Assembly (NCBI GenBank): GCA_036924285.1
Contig: JAYKYS010000006.1
Span: 20,558,001 to 20,622,000 of the forward strand
Source: Asterella californica
Lineage: Eukaryota; Streptophyta; Marchantiopsida; Marchantiales; Aytoniaceae
DNA: 64,000 nt
Direction of reading: 5' to 3'
This document shows, piece by piece, positions 24,666 through 34,460 of the stretch (positions are counted from its first letter, which is position 1; every line of letters begins with the position of its first letter). Both the position numbers and the translations under genes were made by a program. The notes beneath the pieces are model-generated. The model ran no database searches and was not told the origin of the DNA. It saw only the letters and a list, made by a program, of their open reading frames with translations.

Positions 24666-25944
24666 AAATTGAAGGTTGGAAGCGTACGGAAGACTGATGA
24701 TGCAACAGAAGCAGTCAGAAGCAGTACTGAGGTTCTTCCAGTGTTCTTTCTCTTTCCCATCACTTCTTGTCTCTGATTTTATGTCCCCCATGCTTCCTCG
24801 CTTGTTTGCAGGAAGCTCATCGATCGATTTCTTTACCATGAACTTTCTTCTATGAAAATTAGGCGCGGAAGTGCTGTCCAAATTTCGACAGCCATCTTCT
24901 CACTTCTTCCCAAGTTGGAATCGAGCTTCCCCACCTCTCATTCTTAAATTCGATCACATGACTATTAATTTTCCTATCCTATCGCATCTTTGTTCCCGAA
25001 CCCATGGGCAGAAGACGCTTCTGAAGATCTGAACATCTTCGAAAGATGCTTCTGAATGTCTGAATGTCTTCGGAAGACGACTGTGTTCAATTCGTATCAA
25101 GATTGGATTGGATTGGGTTTTGTGTTGAGAGAGGCTTGGTACGAATCTTGAGTGACTTGGTGAGTTGATTGTTATTTCGAGAAGCTGGAAGTTGGGAACC
25201 AAGCCTTTGCCTCCCGATCTTCCGAGCTTCTCAAATCCACATCTTCCTAGAGAGACTAGAAGATTGGAAAGGCTGGCAGAATGCGAGAGAAGACATGAGG
25301 GTCTTTTACGAGTCTCTTCTGTCCGACCCATAGCAGCATATTCCTTCTTCTTCCCGAATTTAGAAGAGAGTTGTGAGAAGCCTTGTTGGCAGAATCTGGA
25401 GAGAATGATCGAGAGTCATGTCTTCTTGTCATGCAAGAAGCTTCTTCTGAGCATGTATGAGAGATAATGAGTCGGAAGAACAGAGTATGAATGTTCTGTG
25501 TCTGTTGTGAGGTTAGATTGCGTGTAAGAAGCAGAAGCCAGATGAGACCAGTGATGGGAAGCCTGGCTGCGAGAAGTCTTCCGAATATGTCAATTAATCA
25601 GAAACTATCTCGGGAGTCTTCCTGGAAGCCACTGTCATCGCAGGAGTCCGCGACCATCTTCTGAACCTTTTTTAGTACACCATGTTTCTCACATATCTTG
25701 TATCTTCCATTAGGAAGTAAGATGAAATGCAAGGTGGGTTGTCTTCTTGGGAATCCATGCGATGTCTTGCTTAGTTAAGATTGTTTATATATAGCTCAGA
25801 AGACGAGAGGTACTTAGGAAGCACTGTTAGAATCCCGGAAGACGGAATAGCTGTCTTCTGGAAGACTAGATTCACCTTCTAAGAGTAGAAGCTAGACTGT
25901 GACGACTTGAGAAGGACTGAGCCTTCGGCTCACAGCAAGTACGT

Positions 25945-26262
25945 GTGGCTTAGTGTAACGGAGGCTCGAAGCATGTCGATGCATCCTCGAGGGTTGGTGT
26001 TGCCGGTCGCAGAATTGATAGAGGCCAAACCCTTCATCAAGGAGTTGGGTCTCGACTTTTTCACGTGGGACTGGAACCTCGCGGACCAGGGTCTTCTGGA
26101 GGAGGTTTGGGCAGCACTGCCTCCTCGCAACCTTGTACCTGCAAAGGCAGGGGTCGCTCGGGGAAGATCATCTTCCTGGATGACGAAGTGGTGGCGCAGG
26201 ATCTTTCACATGTCAAAATCTGAGAACGAGAGTACGAGCTCGAGAAGAAGATCTTACCTATG
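25945..26262 (+). pseudogene. Unrecognised element-like coding remnant
   Basis: The frame has protein-like composition: LVLPVAELIEAKPFIKELGL, FFTWDWNLADQGLLEEVW, ALPPRNLVPAKAG. After about 26155 a shift of frame gives a better continuation (GKIIFLDDEVVAQDLSHVKI, then stop at about 26222), so a frameshift is likely. I do not recognise the family. Its place in the GAAGAC-rich repeat block suggests the N-terminal (gag-like) protein of another transposable element. Confidence 0.3.
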
Positions 26263-26438
26263 ATCTCAAGGAAGTGACATGTGCATGGGAGCACGACTTA
26301 CCTCTTCTTGGAAGATAGACAATGGAGGAATGGATGGAAGGTAGAAACTTATCGAGAGCTACAGAAGCGTCTTCTGGCGAAGCTATTTCTTCACCTCTTT
26401 CCCAAAGAGAAAGCACAGAAGACGAGATACCTTGGAGA

Positions 26439-27602
26439 TCAAGACGTAGAGTTCTTGGAAGTGCTCAGAAGTGTCTGAGCAGTAACACCCGTCGATCGCA
26501 TCCGACGCTGCTCATCCAATCCACAGCTAACAATGCATGTCAAGCAATTCAAGTCCATTGCTTGATCCAATACTTGACGACGTGAAGTCTCCGACACCAA
26601 AGCTATTGTCATCGTATACGTAGCGAAATCCATCGCTCGTTCTCTCTCATTGGCATTGGGCTCCACCAACTGCCGTAATTGAGCATCCCACACAAACTCA
26701 GGTCCTCCGTCTCTGTAGGCATGTGACGCTGGAAAGCTTACCAAAGTGGGTAACGCTATCATGAGCCATCCCATTAGGTTCACCACTATCATGGGTGACC
26801 TATCGACGACTTTCACTACTTGAGATCGTCGTCCTGCATCCAAGATGCTATCAACCGTGATATGCGCTGGTCGTCTCATTCCATCGTGTGCACGCTTAAG
26901 CACCTCTCTCGGTAACAAGTTCGTCCACCACAACCGTGAACAATGTGCACGAGATCCTACTCTCGCTGCATCCAACAACACTACTGGTCCAACCCAAGAC
27001 CGCACTTGGTGCACACTCGTCATCATCTGTGTACGAGCATCACCCAACAAAGGAACGTTCTCCAAGATGTACGTTGGAGAATCCACTTGATGCATCTGGA
27101 AATGTCGTAAGATCTGTAACATCTCTCAGAACATCCTAGATCGCGGGTCATGTAAACCCTGACCTCTCACAGCACACGTGTGATCTTGACATGGCCATCC
27201 GACTATCACCAAGTGAATGATGCCAACAAACGTAAGATCTTGCGCCCCCAGCAGCAAAATATATGACAATAATGCTTACTGGTATCCTCTAACAGCTGGT
27301 ATGGACAACAACTCAAGATATCTCTGTACTAAACGTGCCACATGTTGCAATGAGATGCATCTCGTAATCTCATCTCTCTCCACATACAAGTATCGATGTA
27401 CTTGTATGCCTGCTTGCAATACCGCAGCCAAACCTGTGCTGATCCCTCCAAACAGCTCCAACACACATACACCCTCCTCTGAATACTGCCACACAGTGGG
27501 AGTCGTACCCAACGGTGATAAGGTCATAGGACCAATAGCAGCAACAACCCTTTGTTCCTCTACTGGTGGTACAAAGGCTTCACTCCAAGCCTGCTGTACC
27601 AA
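26439..27602 (-). pseudogene. Retroelement-borne cytosine-5 DNA methyltransferase domain
   Basis: One reading frame, interrupted only by TAA (27276-27278) and TGA (27126-27128), contains the C5-methyltransferase motifs in canonical order. Motif I is VLELFGGISTGLAAVLQAG (27408-27464, cofactor binding). Motif IV is VIVGWPCQ with the catalytic Cys codon at 27189-27191, followed by GLHDPRSRMF. Motif VI is ENV (27054-27062). Motif VIII is SRAHCSRLWWTNL, where the usual first Arg is Cys. The motif IX/X region contains ALPTLVSFP, ERERAMDF and RRQVLDQAMDLN, where Gly is expected for both Asp residues. Such enzymes methylate cytosine in DNA using S-adenosylmethionine. The order I-IV-VI-VIII-IX-X excludes the rearranged plant DRM type. 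The subtype is unresolved: motif IV reads like DNMT1 or bacterial enzymes, motif VIII more like DNMT3. The TGA fits a Trp or Arg codon changed by one transition. Confidence 0.88.
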
Positions 27603-27667
27603 CTAATCAGCATACTGCTGCAACTCTCCACTCGAACTCTAGAGTGGAACATCCAAGGCAGATGGTA

Positions 27668-28560
27668 CTAACGTAGACATACTAGACATATCCTCCACCT
27701 CCTCAAAGACCGGAGTATCCTCCGCATGGGTATGTCCTCCAACAACTCGTCCGGCCAAGTGATGGTCGAACTGAATCCTGCAACGGATGTAATCGTCCCT
27801 GGTGTAGGCTCCGTCGTCCCAACTCTAGCACTGAACCGCACTGGTAAGCGGCTCACTCGTCTCTCACCGGACTGCCAACCTAGTCTATAAGATGCTGTCT
27901 CCGTCCAATAGTCGATCACGAACCCCATAGGGTATAACACAGCACCTCCAACTAATACATCATAAGACTCTACGGCTGTAACGATGACCTTGGTCCTCAT
28001 CATGGAGCCACACGTGGGATGATCTGATCGAACTCTCACCGTCAACATCTCGCGTGTCATGTGTAGAGTTGTACCCCCTGATCCCTTAGAGATGTCTGCA
28101 ACTGGAATGGACATCTCTCCACCTCAGACTTCTTCAGACCCAAATCAATACACGCCGCCTTCCTCAACATCAACGGTTGGGCTCCAGAGTCTAACAAGAC
28201 CTTCTGTGGTCGATACACCTTCCTTGAAGATGCCACCAAACAGAAGATACCACTTCTGTTGTTCAACAACACCACACCTGGTGCCAAACCAACACGGTCA
28301 ATCGCCGGCCTAGCTGATAACTCATCTAACCTAGCAGCCGCCGCTTGCCAAGTACCACTAGTAGCTGTCTTGATCCTTGACTTCATGGACACATCTACCG
28401 CCTCTCGCTGAACCACCTCCGCACTAGAGGTAACAACATCCTCGTCCTCATTGAACGTGACAACCAGTTGGAACACTGGAGCTAAGCTGACTCCCAATGC
28501 TTTCATATTCGTGGCTGAAAATAGTGGGGCTCGCAAAACTGCTGTAGCCGCCCCCAACAT
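27668..28560 (-). pseudogene. Retroelement aspartic protease region
   Basis: The segment VLLDSGAQPLMLRKAA has the DSG catalytic triad of retropepsins (DSG codons at 28183-28191), followed by a hydrophobic/charged stretch typical of the fold. The frame changes between about 28060 and 28110. The continuation (TREMLTVRVRSDHP, VIVTAVESYDVLVGGAVLYP, DYWTETASYRLGWQ) is the second half of the protease domain plus a linker to the methyltransferase. The protein would normally cut the Gag-Pol polyprotein. The frameshift inactivates it. It lies directly upstream of the methyltransferase domain, so in an intact element the two probably belonged to one polyprotein. Confidence 0.75.
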
Positions 28561-28706
28561 CGGATTCGAGCCGCATCCACAGACGTCGAGGGTGGACTCA
28601 CATCACACCCACTCTTGGATGTCGATATCTCCAACTCTACTGCACCATCGACAGACCGTTTAAGAACCATAGATGTGATCCTCAACGCCTCCGATAACTT
28701 GAACGA

Positions 28707-30381
28707 CTAGAGAAGCCTGGTCTGTCTATCAGCCTCCCCGCGTTGTGGATCCAACTCCACTGACGCACCTCGTGGCTCATAGGCACGTACTGCACCTCTA
28801 GTCACTGCCGCAGATGTCTCAATCTGCGTCACGCCAGCCATGAAGTCGAAGTCACCTCCTTCTCTTCCATAAGACGTGGAAGCTTCTGTTCCACTTGACC
28901 TCCGCTGGACCATAGCCATACTAGCTATCCTCTGCTCCAACTGCTCAATCCGAGCAGCCATACCTGCTTCTGACGTCGTAGCAGGCGGTGGACCGACTGG
29001 TCCTCTCCTAGGTGCTGGACCTCTACCTCCAGCTCGACCACCATGGCCTCCCTGAGCTCCTCCGTCTCGTCCACGATCAGCCTTCTCTTGCCGCAACTCG
29101 AGGAGGAGATCAAAACAACGGTCACTACTGTGACCAGGTCGTCCGCAATGCTCACATTGCCTAAGTACTGCTTGAGACGTCCCTGGCGTCTCATAACCAC
29201 CTCTTCTCTGTAGATAGTCTTTTTGCTGATGAGGACCATCACACGTCCAGCAAGGACCCGCTTGCTGCTGACTAGAGAAGGACGGCATGGACTTCTGCCC
29301 ACCAGATCCTCCAACACCTCCCTAAGATCGTGACTGCTTCGCACGATCCTTACCACCACCACCACCACGCTGTTGCGTAACCTGTGATCCTCGAGAAGAG
29401 GTGGTCGGTCCCTGTGGTGTCTCCTTGCTGAACCCAGCAACCACCACCCTCTCCTCCACCATGTTGAGCTCAATCTGCTCAGCCAGACCAAAGACAACCG
29501 CCAACGTCGGAGCAGTATCTCTAAGGAGAGTAGCATCTCTAACTCTCTTACGCATCTCCCTGTCTAGTATCTCATACCAGAAGTGGACTGCATGTGGTTC
29601 CGTCACTTCTTGGGTAACGCTGATCAATCGTCTCATGCGAGTAAATGCCTCGCGTAGGCTCTCTCCAGTCTTGCGCTGGAACTCCTGTAGATCCTCAACT
29701 TGTCGGTCCACACACCCTAATAGTTCTTCCTCAAACACTTGAAGAACTGAACCACAAGGTTAAACCCTGGTGGTATCTCGCTCACACTACCACCTGCTCC
29801 ACTACTAGTGGACGCACCGCCGGTAGTAGATACTTCGTCATCTGTGGAGGTACCACTGCTACTGGCATCCAAACTCGTAAGTGCTACGCCTCCTAAAACT
29901 GCGCCAGTAGTGATAGAAACGTAGTTGGGAGACCAATGTTGTCTTCACAACTCAATCTTCATACTGTAGTCTCGCCGGAAATCATGATAATCGTCCATCG
30001 GCGGTCCCTTCAAGTGTTGGAACAAATCCTTCCACGTCATGAAAGATGTAAACAGCTATGAGTTCTGCATCTGTTGCAAATCGCACCAACTGTCGAACTC
30101 TTGGATGAAGTCATTCAGCTCGATGATACCACTGTATCTGAATAACGTCGAGGTCCTTTCGTGACCTCATAGATCTCGTCCATGTCCCACAACAACGGTG
30201 TGGTGACACCTGACTCACCACCAGAAAACACGCTATCTGCGTCTGACTCGTCCTCTGGAACAACCGATGGTAATGATGTAGATAGTCGATACCTCACCCC
30301 ACTCCGTGTATACTCACTGTCCGAGAAGTCCTCACCATAACCTCCTGAGAACTCCGTGATGAGAGAATCTCGATAACACAC
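28707..30381 (-). pseudogene. Retroelement gag with CCHC zinc knuckles
   Basis: The central gag segment (29322-29738) shows REAFTRMRRLISV and ATLLRDTAPTLAVVFGLAEQ, typical of the retrotransposon gag domain. It reads in frame through one TAG (29322-29324) into a nucleocapsid part with a complete CCHC knuckle, CEHCGRPGHSSDRC, and a damaged one, CWTCDGPHQQKDY, whose last Cys is Tyr. The N-terminal part (LFRYSGIIELNDFIQEFDSW, near 30070-30140) lies in another frame, as does a possible start segment at 30115-30381, so frameshifts exist. Gag would package the element RNA in virus-like particles. The first and last segments are assigned by position and composition only. Confidence 0.75.
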
Positions 30382-31991
30382 TCTCCGAAATCTCTATCAT
30401 CACTATAACCACCCCTTGCCTAACTCCGCTCCTACTGAGCTCACCTATCTCTTACTAGGACGGTCAAGGTAAGGACAACATGTACCTGCCATCACCACAA
30501 GTAGCCTCTCAAGGTCTGTTGGTCGTCACTCCAACCGCATCGTGAGAGAAACAAAGATAGTCTGACTGTTCTACAACTCCAGCCTCACTACCGACAGCAC
30601 AATGGAGTGAACTCACTCCGGAAATCAAGCGCCAACACAAGCAAACGCGGCGCACAAACAGGAAGCAAAATATGGAGGGGTTCCAACCACAAGAAGTCCA
30701 AACAATAACCTTCCACACTCAAACATCCACATAAAGAGAAACCCAACTCCACCCGGACTGACGTCTCCTCTTCGGTGATCACATGCACAATATATGATCA
30801 CCCATCGTCGTAACTGCTACTGAAGGTCATTAACTAGATGTCCACACCTCTAGTAGCTCCAAAAATCTCTACGTGGTAGCTCTACTAGCTCACTCAAGAC
30901 AACTGTCACCAACTGCCTTCAGTATGCGTCTCTACGGTATAGACAAACACTACCACAACTATAGCTTCCCCCTAATACTGTGGGGTCACCTTACCACTCC
31001 TCTAGGAACGTGCGAGAAGGTCTCCTACTACCTTATACAAGTCCATAAGTACTTGCACGCATCTCTATAAGACACCAAGAGCTATTGGTCTAGTGATAAA
31101 GCCAAAGCTAAGACTACAGAGTTAAGTGTCCAAGTCCAGAAATAGTGTTGGGAGGGGTGACCAGCAGGTTTTACACTTCCCACACAACTGAAACTTGCAT
31201 ACCTCTCTCACGCATGCCAGCAAGCTGGCTTACGGCGGGCTCAGGCTCCGCTCCGCCTCCGCACTCATGCACCTCTGCTCCTCGAAGCCTCACACGGCAG
31301 CGAACTTCGACATGCCATAACTTCTTCGATGCTCAGTCAAACTCCACGAAACTTGATGCCTTACAATCGTCTCTTCAATGCGCTTCCAATGAGCCCACTC
31401 CGGTCTGACATTGACAAGTACTCCGTCTGCCACGTCCAAACGTGCATTCCGGCCCGAACAAGTCACTTCAAGAACATTCTGTAAAATTTCTGCAGCGCTT
31501 CCGCATGACAGAAAATCTCCACTCGACCCCACAACAGCAATCAATCTGCGAACAGCAAGATACCATGCGCCCATACACACCTCGATCGCAGGTCCAATCA
31601 ATCAAGCACGAACGACAACGCCCGAAGATACCACCGGACGATTTCAAATCAGCGAGCTCTTACTGAACTCCGTCTCGAGCTGCACTAAGTTTTTCAAGTA
31701 ATCTGAACAGAGAAATTATCATCTCCAACACTACAACAAAGATTACTCACAAACGGTCAAGCCAAACTCACTCTAAACACGAAGAGAATCCGGGTTACAC
31801 TCAACTAGACTATCCACCATAGCCTAGAGCTTGAAGACTCAACTTGAAGAATTAAGGTCTCCAAGCCCTACCTGCCAAGTATACCTCTAGTGGGCTCTCC
31901 CACCAACTCGTCCTAACGGCACTAACGGCCTCATCGGAGTTCGTCACTTCGCACTCGGTCAACCTAGCCGGGATACCAAACTGACGTGACA
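30382..31991 (-). repeat. Probable 5' LTR/leader of the retroelement
   Basis: The minus-strand sequence beginning TGTCACGTCAGTTTGGTATC at 31991 is similar over at least 50 bases to that beginning at 33178. Both include CGGCTA, GTTGACCGAG and, further in, related blocks. TG starts and TGTCAC words are typical of plant Ty3/gypsy LTRs. The 3' end of the LTR and the primer-binding site were not located, so the LTR/leader boundary is unknown. Short open frames inside look incidental. Confidence 0.45.
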
Positions 31992-33110
31992 ATGATTCCA
32001 AGGCTGAGGCAAGCCACTATTGTCAAAAACTAAAATTTCTTTTTGAGGGAAAGAAGCGCCCAACGATCTGGTTCTTTTGAATCTGAATTCGTCGGAAATA
32101 GACGTCGAACGACGTCACAATCCGGTTGTGCAACTAATCTGGGTAGTCCAAAGTTCAAGAAACGCTAAACGGGATTGTTGAAAATGGACGGGTCTGGGTT
32201 ACTCAGGTCGTTGTACGAAGAGGGGGGTTTCAATCTCGAACTGGCAGGGAGAGAGAGATTGCAGTGCAGGGATGGAGCGAGCCGGTTTGGAAACCATCGG
32301 CAGAAAGGATAAGAGAAGGGATGACACATGCCAGTGTTGGTTTTCATGTTCTTTTGTGACGACCATGGCAACTTGTTAGGCTGGTTTCGCACTGGGTTAG
32401 AGTACCTGATCGAGTTGAGACTCAAGTAAGACAGAGCAAGGAACAAAAGCTACACTAATGATATCTCAACTATTTCTGAGCTATTTCTACTCATCTTCCA
32501 GATTTATACCAATAGGAGAAATATTGCGATCAGTTGATCGAGTTGAACTGACGGTTGTCATATCATTGGAGAAAACTTGAAAAGGAAAAGATATATATTC
32601 TGTGTATTTTTCCAAACTTTCCAAACTTTTAAGATTTTGCATTGCGAATTTACTTCAGAGAAACAATATGTTAAGGTGATTAAATATTTTATTGTGTTCT
32701 AAAACACATCTTCTGGATTCCAGATACACATAAGGAAGTATATATGTTGTTCAATCTAGAGGTGGACTTGTACATGAAATAGTTCTGTAAGGATCCGCAA
32801 CCATCCAGATCTTTTTCTCCAGAATTTCACTTGAAAAGGTAAGCTTTTGGACCGATGATTACATGCAGTTTCTAGTATATAAAGTGTTGCATATATACTC
32901 ACTTCATCTTATCTGTCGTGTGCATCAACATTGCTACACAACATACATCGCTATCAGAGATACATCACACATACACATAACACATGAACAATGTCATACA
33001 CATACACAAGAATATCACAATGTGATAAACGGTATGTACTCACTCCACCATGTAACACGAGTGATAAACTATATGTATTCACTCCATCATGCCAACCGGC
33101 ACTAAACAAT
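31992..33110. other. AT-rich spacer between LTR-like fragments
   Basis: No gene is recognised. CA-rich simple sequence (CACATACACATAACACATGA and similar) lies at about 32960-33010. Two copies of a GATAAACNRTATGTAYTCACTCCA unit occur at about 33013 and 33062. Confidence 0.4.
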
Positions 33111-33178
33111 CACTAAAGTCGAGCCAAATCCATTCTGTGCTCGGTCAACATTAGCCGAGGTGCTAAACTGATGTGACA
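33111..33178 (-). repeat. LTR-start fragment related to the methyltransferase retroelement
   Basis: On the minus strand TGTCACATCAGTTTAGCACC begins at 33178. It continues with CGGCTAATGTTGACCGAG, parallel to the sequence beginning at 31991. It looks like another partial LTR of the same family, in the same orientation. Confidence 0.5.
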
Positions 33179-34460
33179 TATCTTCTGACGGACGGGAAAA
33201 TTATTCACGAGTTTGATTTATTACTTAACTTTTTTGTCATTAAGAGTTAGGTAAAATATTAATGTGTTGATTAAATAGATTCTTTTTGTTAGTAGTTCGT
33301 GGCACTTTTAGTTTTTGAGGGGCATGATTCTATGTTCTCTATATGGGTTATGTTGGATCTTATTGCATCTCCAAGCTCGACTATTACTTAATAGTTAACG
33401 CTAAATTTTTTTCCTCCCGTTAGCTTTATATAAAATTTTCACAAAAATTTTATATCTTTTCCGATAACAACAAGAGAGCAAAAGTTCTCCAAGTTGATCT
33501 TGCATGCATATTTGGTATGAACCTTATGATAAGGCTTTAAAGGAATATAAAAAAAAAAATTTGCTTTCTCATATACTAAATTTAGATTAGAGAAAGATAT
33601 TGTTTTGTTCAAAAAAACCACCAAATTTTCATTTCAACTCTTTTAATGGATATTCAATAGTAAGTTATGAAGTAAATCACATTGTGTACAGCTCTAGGAG
33701 AGCTTTGATTTAAATCTTTATTTAGCAGATTCTGTTCTTGTAAGCAAATTCCATCTCAATGGTGAAAGTTCTTTGTTCGCTAACCGCCCTTCCACATAAT
33801 GAAGTCCTTCCGGTTACCGGACATAGTTATAGCGGCACTTGGGCGTTAAGTATTATGAAGGTATAGCTCCGACAGTCATCGCTGGACTAACCTTCAAGTG
33901 TATAGGAATTTTGATTCCTCTTTGTAAGTAAAGAGAAATGTAAAATTGGGGAGATAACTTGTATTCTTTATTTGAATGAATAAGCATCCCAACGGCCTTG
34001 TACAGTGAATTTCGTTTTCTTTTATCAGAAAATATGTAAATATTATAAAAATATTATATAATTAAATATTATAAAAATTTGAATAAATTCATAAGTGATA
34101 TATGTTAACTCATCTCGGAGTAGCAAACTCAGTAAGATATAACTCATAAGTGGAGTCCGGGCTGATGCGTTACTGGGAGCATAAGACCCAGGCCTTAATT
34201 CTATGATTGCGTAGTTTTACGAGGACACTAATATATGTTCTAACCCTTCCCGCCGGAAAGGTTAGAAGGTATATTAGAACGTATTCTCTTGAAGCTTATT
34301 AATTTCCCCGTTAGAAATCCTACCTAGTTCAGTCCAGACTGACCAATCTGTATAGTACGAGTATATAGGGCTTTTATCCGCTCCTTATGTATACTCTTTT
34401 TCTTGATTAGGTTACAATCACGGAGCACAAGAAAGAAACCGTTAAAATTGAAAATAGAAA
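33179..34460 (+). repeat. Composite LTR-like repeat block
   Basis: Three parts match other places in the window: 33360-33520 resembles the duplicated unit at 6051-6365, 33660-33850 resembles 3090-3330, and 34005-34270 resembles 11830-12085. Together they outline one longer repeat of which the other sites are fragments. No coding sequence is visible, so it is probably an LTR or a non-autonomous retroelement body. Confidence 0.55.

Larger units (their letters stand above)
24180..26465. repeat. GAAGAC-rich repeat block
   Basis: The words GAAGAC/GTCTTC and GGAAGAC recur dozens of times across this block, for example the run GACGGAAGATGGAAGACGG near 24187. The block contains copy B of the dispersed repeat and an element-like coding remnant at 25945-26262. 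It abuts the truncated retroelement methyltransferase at about 26465, suggesting a separate insertion that disrupted it. Confidence 0.5.
26439..31991 (-). mobile_element. Decayed, truncated Ty3/gypsy-type retroelement carrying a DNA methyltransferase domain
   Basis: On the minus strand the order is: LTR-like start at 31991 (TGTCACGTCAG), leader, gag with zinc knuckles, aspartic protease, then a cytosine-5 DNA methyltransferase domain. No reverse transcriptase, RNase H or integrase can be found; the element stops at GAAGAC-rich repeat DNA at about 26465. A downstream LTR was not found either, so this is a 5' fragment. A related LTR start (TGTCACATCAGTTTAGCACC) occurs at 33178 on the same strand. 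Coding is interrupted by stops and frame changes, so it is a dead copy. DNA-methyltransferase-bearing retrotransposons have been reported in charophyte algae (Klebsormidium) and dinoflagellates; assignment of this copy to the same lineage is inference. Confidence 0.8.

Noticed and set aside
30115..30140. Primer-binding-site-like TGGTATCATCGAG on the minus strand
   Set aside because: It falls inside the gag reading frame (LFRYSGIIELND), so it cannot be the site next to the LTR.
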